Part shown: piece after piece, positions 24,679 through 35,880 of the stretch | How positions within the stretch are numbered: the first letter of the stretch is position 1 | Layout: every line of letters begins with the position of its first letter | DNA from: Talinum fruticosum | Lineage: Eukaryota > Streptophyta > Magnoliopsida > Caryophyllales > Talinaceae | NCBI GenBank assembly: GCA_021018815.1 | Contig: JAITYX010000045.1 | Span: 2,294,001 to 2,358,000 of the forward strand | Direction: 5' to 3' | Length of the DNA stretch: 64,000 bases | Translations under genes and position numbers: made by a program | Notes under the pieces: model-generated | What the model saw: only the letters and a program-made list of their open reading frames with translations | Databases searched by the model: none | Told to the model about the DNA's origin: nothing

Positions 24679-24692
24679 ATCTCCCCTTTTTG

Positions 24693-25842
24693 ATGAAAGA
24701 CATTCCATACTTAGGCAAAACTTTGTTAGTGATATAGATCTGGTGTTTTCAATCTAGCTCGAAACTAAGTCAATAAGATGTGATAAAATGAAGTTCTATA
24801 AGAGCATAATTTATCTATTATAGCAAATAGTTTGAGATTGCACAGACAAGAACTAAAGTATCGGAGTAAGAAAAAAATACTTGTAGACAAAACAATGATT
24901 GGCCATCGATAGCAGGATGATTAATGAAATGCATTTATTCATTAAGGAAATGAGAATAACCGAGTATTAGAGCAATGATAGATATAGTTGACATACCGAG
25001 CAAGAAATGGAAACTCGTAAATAGTAAACGCTGAAACAATTTCTTTAAGCATGAAACTCGAAATTATTAATGAAATGTATTACTTCATAAAAAAATTACA
25101 CAAAAGAGAGGGTGAGAGAAACTCCCTAAACAAGACAACAAATTTTTCTAACTATTCTCCCCTTGCCTTTCAAAGAAAAAACAAAAAGAGGAAGAATGTA
25201 TCAAGTAGATACAGATTTGATGTCCGGACAAAAATGAAAAAAGAAAACAGAAAAGTAACTAAGAAGGAGGAGATGGAGCGATCTGGGTTGAAAAGGAAGG
25301 ACGAGTAGTTCACCCGAGCTGATAAGATCGAGAAGATGTAGTTGAATGCGGTGGGGCAGCACTTGGATTTCGGTATCGGCTCGGCTCCGAGTGGTTGACC
25401 CGGAATGAGGTCGTCCAGAGGCTCATCCTCCCGGAACTCGGCTGCTCGGAGAGGTGCGCTTAGTCCGACCGGCTGCCGATCGACCATGGTTAGCGAGGTC
25501 CTTCGACCCACTCGGACTCACTGTCCGAGCCGATCATCTTCGGTTGTGGTTCCGGAGCACTTGGACCCTCGGCTTCGCTCCTTGCTCCGCCTCTTCTTTC
25601 TCTCTTTTCTTAGACGGAGCTGCCTCAGCCGCGAGCTCCGTTGCTTCTTCTTCCTCTTGTGAGGGAGATTTGGCCGGACTCGAGGATTCCTCGGAGGTGT
25701 CCGAGTCGACGGGTTCTTGAGCCACCTTGGATTGCCTCTCCCGAAGGAGCTCGATCGGCTCCTCTCGCTCACTAACTCGGAGCCTTCATCTCAAGTAGCA
25801 CATCCTCGCTGCTCTCGGATTTGGGATTGGGCTATCATTCAA
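24693..25842 (-). pseudogene. Accessory-ORF 3' portion of copia element, minus copy
   Basis: On minus the frame includes VDSDTSEESSSPAKSPSQ followed by a Glu-rich tract (25710-25640) and later EDEPLDDLIPGQPLGAEPIP. Both are shared with the plus-strand copy at about 27650-28010, and the acidic part also with 32.6-32.8 kb. The homology begins at 25842, so only the C-terminal part of the accessory ORF is kept. Its function is unknown. Confidence 0.7.
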
Positions 25843-26229
25843 ATCAATTCCCATCAAGTGTGACAATCGAGTGCAATCAGCATAACTAAGAATCTAGTTC
25901 AAGACCGAAAGACAAGGCATATTGAGGTCGGTATCATTTTCTAAGAGACCATTATGAGAAATGCATGATTATGTGTTTTTCTAAGTGAAATTATCTTGCA
26001 TGATTATGTGTTACATGTTTCTTCTCTATGTCTTAATAACAATTAGTTCAGTTGACCCGGTGATACCGAGTTAGGAGTTATTATCTATTTGCGCTTTCCG
26101 AGTCACTCGAAACTTTACTCGAGTCGACTCTATTTTTGAGAAAATTGGACTTCAAACTTCGAAATCATCTCTAGATTAGTGGAGAATTTCAAAAATTTCT
26201 TTTAAAATCTCTCTTTACTCTCTCTCTCT
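25843..26229. other. Junction region of the inverted arrangement
   Basis: Non-coding AT-rich sequence between the minus and plus accessory-ORF copies. A GCATGATTATGTGTT unit occurs twice (about 25960 and 25997). Nothing else is recognised. Confidence 0.4.
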
Positions 26230-26460
26230 TACGCGTATCGATCGGTGAACTAGCCGTTGGGAGACAGACACTCGGAATTCTAACCGTTGGAGAGCGGAAC
26301 GGACACACCGACAGTTGGAGAGTTGGGTCGGAATGGATACTCGAAGGACATTCCTTTCACTATAAATAGCATCTATTTTCCTTCATTTCGCTACTTTACT
26401 CTCTGCTAACATTCACTCTCGCATTCTTACTTCTACAATCTCAGCTCTCAAGCAATCTCG

Positions 26461-26506
<46 letters not shown>

Positions 26507-26546
26507 CTTCAAGCTAACTCACTTTCTTCTCAAAGATCTCATAACC
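26230..26546 (+). promoter_or_regulatory. Internal promoter ahead of the accessory ORF (plus copy)
   Basis: TATAAATA at 26361-26368 lies 186 bp before the ATG at 26547. Upstream are direct repeats TAGCCGTTGGGAG (26251) and TAACCGTTGGAGAG (26281), plus a weaker ACAGTTGGAGAG (26311). The leader holds a (TC)n run at 26463-26503. The same layout (two CCGTTGGA sites, then CTATAAATAGCATC) precedes the copy on minus at 34.0-34.1 kb. Confidence 0.6.
26463..26503. repeat. (TC)n microsatellite in accessory-ORF leader
   Basis: About 20 CT units between the TATA box and the accessory-ORF start. Confidence 0.95.
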
Positions 26547-28120
26547 ATGCCTAAAAGAGGTTCCGGTCTAGATTTTCTTGGTTCCGCAACTAAGAAACCT
26601 AGAACCAAAAGTTAAGAGGGTCCTTCTAACCCCTCTAAGATCCCTGTCACCTAACACCTTACGTTGGATGACAAATTCTTCCCAACCACAAAATTCTCGT
26701 GGTTGAAACACATCAAAACCACAGGGGTATACAATTTCCTCTGTTTCAGCGAATTTTTACCCATAACTCGTCGTTGAGTTCTATTCGAACCTTTCTCGCT
26801 CCGAGGGGATCATTACCTCCGGAGTTCACAACATAGTAGTTCGTATCAATCTCCCTCTCCTCCATCGACTTTTTAAAGTTTCTTCTATTTTCCTCTATAG
26901 CAACCCTATCCCCTTCAACGAGGTTGTTGATGACTTTTTCGTAAAGTATGTCAAGGAAGTCCCTAAGTCACATAAAAACTTTTCGTGACTCGGATGAAGA
27001 TCGAGGCTCGTCTTCTCTGTTTCTTGCTAATGAGAACCTTATTTTCTCATCATTCAAGCAAAGAGAATCCAAATTCAACCTTCTTCCTCGCTATCATTGA
27101 GTAGATGGCCTCCGTGGAATCTCGGACTAAGAAATCCAGTCCTCTCCCTTTCGGAGCTCTTTTCACCCTTATCTTTAAACAATTCAAGGTCCCGCTCCCT
27201 TAGACCCTAATGATGTGTCTAAGGCTGCCATAGTAGTTGGCGTAAAAGAGCTTCTTGGCTATGGATACCAGGAAACCCAACTCGGTGTCCGGGTCCACAT
27301 CTCGTAACCGAGGCAACCTTCTCCTTTGTCTCGGACTCGGACTCCTCTCTCATTCCCTCCTCCACTCGGCGATGCTTCCACCTTAGGTCCACCTTCCTCT
27401 GTCACTACCGCTTTATCTACCACGATGATAGACAAGCTCTCCTCTCGTATCCACGGAATCCGGGATACTCTCCGCTCCTTCAAGAGTGTCATTCGGTTTA
27501 TGACCATCAACCAAAAACATGCCCAATCTTAAATTCAAGAGTAGTAAGATGTACTTCTCGAGATGAAGGCTTTGGTTAAGGAGCAGCGGGAGATGATTGA
27601 GATCCTCGGAGAAAGGCGCTCCAAAGCGGCTCAAGACCTGGACAGCTCAAAAACATCTCGAAGAGTCCTCGAGCCCCGCCAAGTATCCATCCGGAGAGGC
27701 AACTGAAGAAGAAGAGGAAGTCTGTGGTCGAAGCAGCTCTTTTCGAGGAGAAGGAGGAAGAAGAGAAGGAAGAAGAGAAAGAGGAAGAAGGAGAAAAGCG
27801 GGACGAAGCCGAGGGACAAGGTACTCTCGCTCCTCCACCGGACCGATAAGCTCGGACAGCGAGTCCGAGTGACTTAGAAGACCCTGCCGATGTTGAACAG
27901 TCGAGTAGCGGTCAAACCCGAGGAAGCACCTCCTTCGCGACGTTCCAAGAGGATGAGCCTCTGGATGACCTTGTTTTGGGTCGGCCACTCGGAGCTGAGC
28001 CAATTCCAAAGATCTAGTGCTGCCACCGCCAAGATCTTCAACGTCTTCACAAGCGTATCCGTGTAGGCGCACAACACGCTCATCCGCCTCAACTCGGACC
28101 ATTCCCACTCCACCATCTTG
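26547..28120 (+). pseudogene. Copia accessory ORF downstream of pol (plus copy), broken
   Basis: Starts MPKRGSGLDFLGSATKKPR at the ATG at 26547. The next part (about 26640-26990) has KFSWLKHIKTTGVYNFL, FYSNLSRSEGIITS and VVRINLPLLHRLFKV, which I read as related to the so-called putative plant transposon protein domain common in retroelement ORFs. A Pro/Ser linker precedes TMIDKLSSRIHGIRDTL (about 27420), then a likely coiled coil (LLEMKALVKEQREMIEILGE, about 27555-27615). A Lys/Glu-rich acidic segment (about 27660-27810) and EDEPLDDLVLGRPLGAEPIP follow. Stops and frameshifts interrupt it. Its position, between pol and the 3' LTR, is where Sireviruses carry env-like ORFs, but there is no clear signal peptide or membrane segment. 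Function unknown. Confidence 0.65.
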
Positions 28121-28184
28121 ATTTCTTTTTTTTGTTTTCGTTATTTTCATTAACAAAGTTTCTATCCGAGTATGGAATGCCTTT

Positions 28185-28201
28185 CATAAAAAGGGGGATA
28201 T
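28185..28201 (+). promoter_or_regulatory. Polypurine tract of plus-strand copia fragment
   Basis: AAAAAGGGGGATAT immediately precedes the LTR starting TGAAGACTC at 28202. It primes plus-strand DNA synthesis in LTR retroelements. Confidence 0.75.
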
Positions 28202-29672
28202 TGAAGACTCGGACTCGAATTTATATCATTCTTAGTACTATCAAGGACTCGGTACAAACCTCATCCCTCCTATGTTTTGATTAGAAGTCATTCTGAGTAA
28301 TATAGAAACTATTGTATATGTTTTCATTCGATTCTAACCGACTCGGAATCCACATTCTTGTTCATCAACCGACATTGATGTTTCGAGTCACTTAGACACC
28401 ACTTAGATTTATTGCATGTTCAAATAATCTCTCTAACACTTCTAATCTAAGTTCTAACTTCATATTCCGAGTTAAAATGAATTACAACATTAATTCATCT
28501 TTCTAAGTCAGCATGTTTGTTTGAGAATCATTTGTCTAGATCAAGTACTTATACTCGATATTTTCTCTATAACTTGATCTTTCCTAAGACTCGACTCTAA
28601 TGGAACTTGAGTATAATGAATATTAGACTCCGAAAATTCCACTCTTCTAGGCCTAAGATAATTATAAACTTAATTATCCTAATTAAATTATTATCTCGTG
28701 CCTAATATAGGACCAAAGTATTTTCTACTTTGAGAACCAAAATTATTTACTTTTGTAGGTTATGTAGACGAGGTTATCTTATTTTTGAATTACAAAGTAA
28801 CCGACTTCAAGCTATCAATCACCAGCGAGACAAGGCTTTTCTACTTCGAACAAGGCTCGACGCAATGTCGGGGTTATCTGTTTCCAAACCGAAAATCTTC
28901 AACGCTAAGCTCAACGGCGGTTTCCACCTTACTTTTCCGACACCACCGGTTGATTGGAGCATCCTTAGGAGTCAAGAGCCGTTGCACAACGTTCACATCT
29001 CAATGGATCTTTTCTCATTCACTCAAAGGAATCGTTACAATCGTCACAAAGGACTTCTATTCGAAGATAGTCACAACGGCTAATCTGCTTGGTCATCAAT
29101 AAATAGAAGCCATCTCATAAGACTTGAAGATTACTAAACACATTGCTAAAATTATATCTCTTTGTATAATACTCATTTAATCTTCTATTTACAACTCCCA
29201 GACTTGTAATTTATACTTTTGAGTTGTAAAGTCTTGTAATCAGTCACATACTCTTTCTTACTTTCTAAGTAAGGTCCCTTGACTAAGGTGTAAGGGTTAA
29301 CTCAACCGAGTTGTCCCTAGCTGTAAAGGTTACCTCAGTTAGGAAGTACTAGATCGGATAAGGGAACTTCTAAGTCTACGAAAACACTATAAGGAATTGT
29401 TTAAGGGAGCAATTCAGGTTGAGTCGATCTGTTGTATTTTGTAGATTCAAAATAGTGGATTTGGCTTGGTGCTTGGATTAGCACTAGCCGTGGTTTTCTC
29501 GCCCAGGAGGGTTTCCATGTATATCCGAGTTCATACTTTTCTTAGTCCAATCTAAACTCATATTGTCTAGATTACTCCATTCAAGCTTTAATCTTCCAAG
29601 TTTGTTAAAATTTCCTCATCACCCTATTCACCCCCTCTAGGATGACTAAGACTCTCCAAGAGAAAATCTTCA
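28202..29672 (+). mobile_element. Copia LTR in inverted (plus) orientation, 3' LTR
   Basis: Reads TGAAGACTCGGAC...AAAATCTTCA, the reverse complement of the other copia LTRs in the cluster. The TATA position is CAATAAATAG (29098-29107), a mutated box. Its right end cuts the minus-strand gag fragment at 29673. Confidence 0.85.
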
Positions 29673-30303
29673 AGTAGGTTGCCAATAAGCTCGTCCGGCC
29701 TTAGTTGAGAGAGGTTCTGAGCTTCTTCAATGGCTGTCACATTAGGACCCCATCTCTTCTTTGGTAGACTTCTCATAATCTTTCTGGACATTTCTTCTTG
29801 AGAAATCTTTATACCCAAAGATTTGAGATTATTAGTAATCTCTGTAACCGAACATACATCTAAGTAATGTTTTCTTCTAGCTCCATCATAAATAACTCAT
29901 ACTTATGAAGATATTGACTTTTCTTTGCCTGCTTTTCTTTGCTTATTCCTTCATAGGTGTTGACAAGAGTGCCCCACACCTCTTTGGCTGTGTCACAAGT
30001 TGAGACTCTGTTGTATTCTTCGGTGCTAATGGCATGCATCAATGTGTTCATAGCTTTGAAATTCTTTCCGAATTTCTTGGTCTCCTCAGTGGTGAACTCA
30101 GATTTGGCTTTAGGTACAAGAGTTGCATTCTCAGTCTTCATTGGAATGTAGTTGTCGACTTGAATGATGTTCCAAACATCTTCATCGTTGTCCATCAGGA
30201 AACATTCCATCATCTTCTTCCAATCGGCAAAGTTTAACCCTTTGAACTTCAATGGTCCGGTGGATGATCTTCCTTCATCGAACTCTCCATTGTTCTAAGC
30301 CAT
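29673..30303 (-). pseudogene. Copia gag N-terminal part (second copy), truncated
   Basis: From the ATG at 30303 the frame has a stop at codon 3, then EFDEGRSSTGPLKFKGLN, the start of a UBN2-type copia gag. WKKMMECFLMDNDEDVW, NFKAMNTLMHAISTEEYNRV and YLHKYELFMMELEENI follow. A frameshift near 29860 leads to EEMSRKIMRSLPKKRWGPNV and LRPDELIGNL. The gag reading ends at 29673 against the inverted LTR. It is a near-duplicate of 38700-39344. Confidence 0.88.
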
Positions 30304-30345
30304 TTGATCTTTATACCTTTGGATGGTGAGATCCTCTTGAAAGTT

Positions 30346-30362
30346 TAGGCTTTGATACCAAT
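30346..30362 (-). promoter_or_regulatory. Primer binding site next to shared LTR
   Basis: On minus, ATTGGTATCAAAGCC directly follows the LTR end ACCTTCA. This is the initiator-Met tRNA-type site of copia elements, and it shows that the 30363 LTR also acts as a 5' LTR for the element to its left. Confidence 0.75.
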
Positions 30363-31839
30363 TGAAGGTTTGCTCGTGGAGAGTCTAAGTCACCCTAGAG
30401 GGGGCTTAATAGGGTGATGAATAAAATTAAACAATTTTTGCACCCATTCAGCTCAACAACGATTCCGAGTCTAGATTGGACTCAAAAAGTAATAACACGA
30501 TTTACGTGGAAACCCTATCGGGGCAAAAACCACGAACAGTGCTAATCCTAGCACCAAGTCAAATTCACTATTTTAAATCCACAAAATACAGATGATTGAC
30601 TCAACCGAATTGCTCCCGTAAAAATTCCTTATAATGTTTTCCTAGACTCAAAAGTTCCTTTATCCGATCTAGTACTTCCTGGTTGAGGTAACCTTTACAA
30701 TTAGGGACATTTGAGCTTAGTTAACCCTTATAGCTTAGTCAAGGCACCTTACTTAGAAAGTAAGAAGAGTATGTAACTAAATAAAATACTTACTTTACAA
30801 CTCGGAAAATATTAAATACGGACTTAGAGTTGTAAATAGAAGATTGATTAAGAATTAGTTCAACAATAAATTCACTTTCAAGCAATCTGTTCAACAATCT
30901 TCTACTCTTGTGAGGTGGCTTCTATTTATAGCCAACCGGACAAAGTGACCGTTGATTCTTGGTTCTGGACAGAAGTCTTCACTAGCCGTTGTAATGGCTC
31001 TTCCGAGTCACTCGAAAAGATCCGTTGGGATGTGAACGTTCGCAACGGCTCTTGGCTCCAAAAGATGGTCCAATGACTTGGTGGTGATTGAAAGTTGTGG
31101 TGGAAACAACCGTTAAGCCTAGAGTTGGAGTTTTATAGTTTTGGAAACAAACAACCCCGACACGGTGTCTCAGCCATGTCCAAAAGTAGCTAAAACTTGT
31201 CTACCGGTGATTAACGGCTAGAAGGCGGTTGCTTTTGTATTTTAAAAATAAGTTAGCCTCGTTTGAATAACCTACAAAAGCAAAACACATTAGTTCTCAA
31301 ATCAAAGTGTAAAATACTTTGGTCAAAGATTAGGCATAGATATTAATTAAATTAGAATAATTAAATGCTTAATTATCTTTAGCCTAAAAGAATAGAATTT
31401 TCCGAGTCTAATATTCAATATACTCAAAGTCCATCTTGAGTCAATCCTAAAGATGATCAAATTAAAAGAGTAGAAGATAAGAGTATAACAACTTAATCTG
31501 GTCAAATAATTCTTAAGTAAATAAGCTAACTTAGAATAAAGAATTAATGTTGTAATTCTTTTTGCGTTGAAATACACAGATCGAGTACTCGGAATAAAAA
31601 GTGTTAATGAAATTATTTGAGTATGCGATAGTTTTGAGTGATGTCCGAGTGAGTCGAAACACCAGCGTAGAATATATGCGATAAGGCACTTTGTGAGTAA
31701 ATCAGAATAGAATGAAAACTTAGATATGAGTTTCTATAGTGCTCGGAATGAATTGGAATAAAAATTAAGAGAGATAGGATTTATACATGAGTCTTCATGT
31801 AATACTCATAATGTTTTAGAGTCAAAACTTGAGTCTTCA
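30363..31839 (-). mobile_element. Copia LTR shared by two tandem elements
   Basis: TGAAGGTTTGCTC...TTGAGTCTTCA on plus (1477 bp). On its right is a purine tract (minus AAAAAGGGGAGA, 31841-31852), making it the 3' LTR of the complete element. On its left is a primer site, making it the 5' LTR of the rearranged element. A TATA box (minus TATAAATAGAAGCC) lies at about 30917-30931, with several CCGTTG/CAACGG words nearby (30950-31050). Confidence 0.88.
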
Positions 31840-31859
31840 ATCTCCCCTTTTTGATGAAA

Positions 31860-32300
31860 GGCATTCCATACTTAAGAGAGAAACTTGTTAGCACAAAACA
31901 TGAGTTTTCATTTTCAATGATAAGAATATAAAGTAATGTTCTCTTAAGTATCGGAGCAAAGAGTGACGGATGATACTTATAAAATGCAATTCAGATCATA
32001 TCATAACTCGAGTAGTTATGCGAATAATAAATCGAGAGGAAAGAAATGAAATGAGCATATTATATCATAGCAGAATGGAAAAAAAAAAAAAAACAGTGAA
32101 CTCGGAACCAAATCTGTTCGAGAGAAAAAAATTCATTCATTGCTCGAAAGAGGAGTGAACTTATAGAAAACATCAAGTTTTCCGATTTTCTCCCCTAGCA
32201 TTTCAGCAGAAAGGAGGGAAGAAAATAGCAATCCAAGTACAACCAATGTTAGACAAAAATAAGTATAGACAGGAGAGAAATATATTAAGAGGAGTGGGCT
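31860..32300 (-). other. 3' untranslated region of the complete copia element
   Basis: AT-rich, no coding match. An A-run lies at 32079-32094. The part adjoining the LTR resembles 24693-25040, the same region of the other minus element. Confidence 0.5.
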
Positions 32301-33868
32301 TGCTATCGAGAGGAGGAGGAAAAAGGTGGATGATTGTGGCGGTGGCAGCACGGGGATGTCCGGAAGTGGCTTTGTGCTAGTCCGTCGAGCCAGGGGCATA
32401 TCATCCTCAGGCTCATCCTCCTAAAAGACAATAAAAGGCGGTGCTTCCGAGCCAGCAGCTTTGGACCGACCGACATCCCCAGCCTTCTTTTAACCAACTT
32501 AGATCATGATCCGAGGAGATCAGCTCTAGTTTAGGTTCTATTGCGCCTTGGTTCTTAGGTGCGGCAGCCTCTTCTTCTTCTTTCTCTTCTTCTTCCTTCT
32601 CTTCTTCCTTCTCCTCTTCCTTCTCTTCTTTAGGCTGAGCTGCTCCTTCAGCTCGCTGCTTCAGCTTCTTCTTCTACCTCAGCTCGAGGTATACTTGGCT
32701 GGGCTGGAGGACTCCTCGAAGTATCCGAAGTATCCGAGTCCTGAGCAGCCTTAAACCCGCTTTCTTGGAGAAGTTGAATCTCCTCGCATTGCTCGTTGTG
32801 AATGGCCTTGAACTCCAAGCATAAGCGTCCGACACTCTTGGATTTGAGACAGTCCGACCTTCCGGTTGATCACCGGGCCTTGATAAATGAGTTTGGGAGA
32901 CCGAAAAGTATTTTGATGTTGTTCGGACACGTAAGCGAGCTTTTCTACCATTATGGTAAGAGCTACAGTAGAAGGAGGAGGAGGTGGTAGGGAAGTGGAT
33001 AGACCAGCAGAGGGAGGTGGAAGTGCTAGAGGAGTCTCGGAGTGGGATGGGTGAGGGAGGTTTCAACTCGGATGAATGAACCCAAACACTAGGTTTCACT
33101 TCCCGGTATCCGTAGCCCGAAGTTCTTTTCTCGCCAACAACAATGGCAGCCTCGAAACAGCTTTGGGATCCGAGGGAAGAGTGATCTTGAATTGTTTGAA
33201 AACAAACACCAAGAGAGCTTCGAAGGAAAAAGGAGTGGATTTTTGGACTGAATTGACACGGAGGCCATTTGCTCGATATTGAAAGGGAAGAGGTCTACTT
33301 CGTAGCCCTCTAGAATGTGAAACAAGGCTTTGAGAATCTTAGAGTTCATATTCTGCTTGCTAGAATGATAAGAAAAGAAGATTCTTATCGGAATGAAACA
33401 AAGCAGCCTTGCCTCGGATCTCATCCGAGTCACGGAGAAGTTCTTTCGTGACTCGAGTACTTTCTTGGCATACTTTTCAAAGATGTCATTTGCGACTTCC
33501 ATGAAAGGTATAGGGTTGGAGTTGAGAAAGAGGGAAGAAACTTTGAAAAGTTTCGAAGAAGAGGGAGGTTAATGCGAACAACCTTCCCTAGGACTTTTGA
33601 GGTGATGACACCCTTAGAATGGGACATGTTAGAGTAGAACTTGGCGACGAGTTCCGGATAGATGAAATCACCGAAGCACAAATAATTGCAGACTCCAGTG
33701 TCCTTATTGTGTTTTAACCACAAAAAGATGTGGTTTGGAAGAACTTGTCATCCACATAAAGTGTTGGGTGACAAAGACTTTCGAGGGGTTGGAGGTTCCC
33801 TCTTGAGTATTTTTGGTAGGGGGCTTCTTGGTTGCGGACCCCAAGAGCTCAAGTGCTGAACATTGCAT
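32301..33868 (-). pseudogene. Copia accessory ORF downstream of pol (minus copy), broken
   Basis: The ATG at 33868 opens MQCSALELLGSATKKP, matching the start of the plus copy. Frame changes then give MWLKHNKDTGVCNYLCFGDF, YPELVAKFYSNMSHSKGVIT and VVRINLPLL (about 33723-33560), VANDIFEKYAKKVLESRKNF and EARLLCFIPIRIFFSYHSS (about 33500-33360). A Ser/Pro-rich stretch and a Glu/Lys/Arg-rich tail (32690-32560) follow. The W..H / Y..LV..FY.N / V.GK.V..N..LL pattern resembles the putative plant transposon protein domain. There are at least three frame breaks. Function unknown; capsid, envelope-like or chromatin-targeting roles are all open. Confidence 0.68.
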
Positions 33869-33989
33869 ATGAATGGTATCATTTGAGAAATAGAGAGAAC
33901 ACGAGAGAGTAAAGAGAGAAAAAGTGAATTTGAGAGGGCAGAAATTTTGAGAGATGAGAGCAAAGAGCAAAGTAATAAAAAGAAGGCAA

Positions 33990-34126
33990 AGGGATGCTAT
34001 TTATAGCGAAACGAAATGATTTTCGGTGTTCGGTCGACTCGAAGTTCAAACGGGAGTCTCGAGATGGGTGTGACGTTCTACACTCCAACGGTTAGTATTC
34101 CAAGCAACTTTCTTCCAACGGCTAGA
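33990..34126 (-). promoter_or_regulatory. Internal promoter ahead of the accessory ORF (minus copy)
   Basis: Minus-strand TATAAATAGC at about 33996-34005, 130 bp upstream of the ATG at 33868. Upstream on minus are CTAGCCGTTGGAAG (34112-34126) and CTAACCGTTGGAGTG (34080-34094). Spacing and sequence parallel the plus copy at 26.25-26.37 kb. Confidence 0.6.
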
Positions 34127-34394
34127 ATTCTTCGATTAAAATGCATGTCCGAGAGAGAAGAGAGACTTTTCGAAAATATTTATGAAATTCTCGATTTATC
34201 TAGAGATAATGCCGGAAGTTTGACGTGTAATTTGCTCAAAACCGAGTCCGACTCAATATGTTTTCCGAGTGGCTCGGAAAACTCGAGAGAACTAATAACT
34301 CATAGCTCAGTCTTACTCTGTCAACTTATTCATTTATTAAAAAAAACATATAACACATAATTAAGCAAGGATAATTCACATAGAAGTCACATAA
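34127..34394 (-). other. Spacer between pol and accessory ORF
   Basis: No recognised domain. CGAGT-rich sequence related to 26050-26230 in the plus copy. Confidence 0.4.
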
Positions 34395-35880
34395 TTATGC
34401 ATTAATCATACCAAGCTCATTCCTAATAAAGCGGAACCGATCCTCGCTAAGTGGCTTAGTGAAAATATCAGCTAATCGAAATTTCATAGGAATGAATTCA
34501 AGTTCAATATCATCTTTCTCAGTGTGGTCTCTTAGAAAATGATACATGACCTCAATATGTTGTCTTTGAGTGCTAAATTGGATTCTTGGTAATGTTGATG
34601 GCACTCTAATTGTCACACTTGATTGGGATAGATATGAATGATGGCCCTAGATCCTTCAAGTGATGCTTGTACTAAGCTTCGATAGTTGATAGAGCAACAT
34701 AATTTTGTTTCTTGGAGTGCCAGGAGATGAGGGATTGACACAAAAATTAGCATGCTCCCGATGTGCTATTTCTATCAATTTGTATCCACCACAATCAGCA
34801 TTTGAGTATCCCAGTGAGAGTCGGTTCTAAGTCTTTTGAAAACCATAGACCAAGATTCCGAGTCCCTGCAAGATATCTGAAAATTCTCTTCACCACGGTG
34901 AAATGTGATTCTTTTGGATCAGCTTGAAATCTTGCAAAGGTACACACTGAACATGATATCCGGTCTACTAAATGCGAGATAAAGTAGAGATCCAATCATA
35001 CCTTTGTAGAGTTTCGATTTACAGACTTTACCTTTTTAATCCGAGTCCAGTTTCCTACTCATTGGTGTTGTTGCATACTTCACATCTTGTAGTTTGTACT
35101 TCTTCAAAAGCTCCTTGATATACTTGGATTGATGGACATAAATTCCATCCTTGTCTTGTTTAATTTGTAGACCAAGAAAGAAGTTGAGTTTTCCCATCAT
35201 TTACTCATTTGGAATTCCTGTCTCATCAACTCGGAAAACTCTTGACATAGACTTTCATTAGTAGCTCCAAAAATGATATCATCAACATAAATATGAGCGA
35301 TAAGAAAATCTTTCCCCTTGGTTTTTATGAAAAGAGTTTTATCAATCTGACCTCTTTGGAAATCATTTTCAACCAAGAAAATGCTTAGTCTTTCATATCA
35401 AGCTCTGGGAGCTTGTTTAAGACCATATAGAGCCTTTTGAAATTTGAAAACATGATTTGGAAATTTTGAGTTTTCAAATCCAGGGGTTGCTCAACAAAGA
35501 CTTCTTCTTGAAAGAAACCATTCAGAAAAGCACATTTGACATCCATTTGATAAAGCTTGATATTCATGCTAAACACAAATGCCAACAAGTTTCTAATTGC
35601 CTCAATTCTAGCAACGAGTTGCAAAGGTTTCCCCATCATTAATTCCTTCTTCTTCATTGTAACCCTAGGCAACAAGTCTAGCCTTATTTCTGACTACCAA
35701 CGCTTCCTCATCCAGTTTTTCTTGAAAACCCATTTGGTTCCTATGACTAGGTGGTTAGATGGTCATTTGGTCGAGTTTAGACTTGGTTTCTTTCAAATTG
35801 ATTCAGCTCTTCTTGCATGGCCTCTACCCATTCAGGCTCATTTAGGGCTTCTAGTGCATTTTTGGGTTTAGTTAATGATA
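34395..35880 (-). pseudogene. Copia reverse transcriptase-RNase H, broken
   Basis: On minus from about 35875, ALNEPEWVEAMQEELNQFER is the usual start of copia RT. LVARIEAIRNLLAFVFSMNI and YQMDVKCAFLNGFFQEEVFV (35600-35500) hold the first catalytic Asp. The YVDDIIFG-type block falls near 35290-35260. AFARFQADPKESHFTVVKRI and FRYLAGTRNLGLWFSKD are at 34930-34830. IEVMYHFLRDHTEKDDIELE and the terminal ADIFTKPLSEDRF (34560-34430) complete RNase H. Stops and frameshifts occur throughout. Confidence 0.88.

Noticed and set aside
27644..28156. 169-codon minus-strand frame
   Set aside because: Shadow of the plus-strand accessory ORF, whose features are shared with two other copies.
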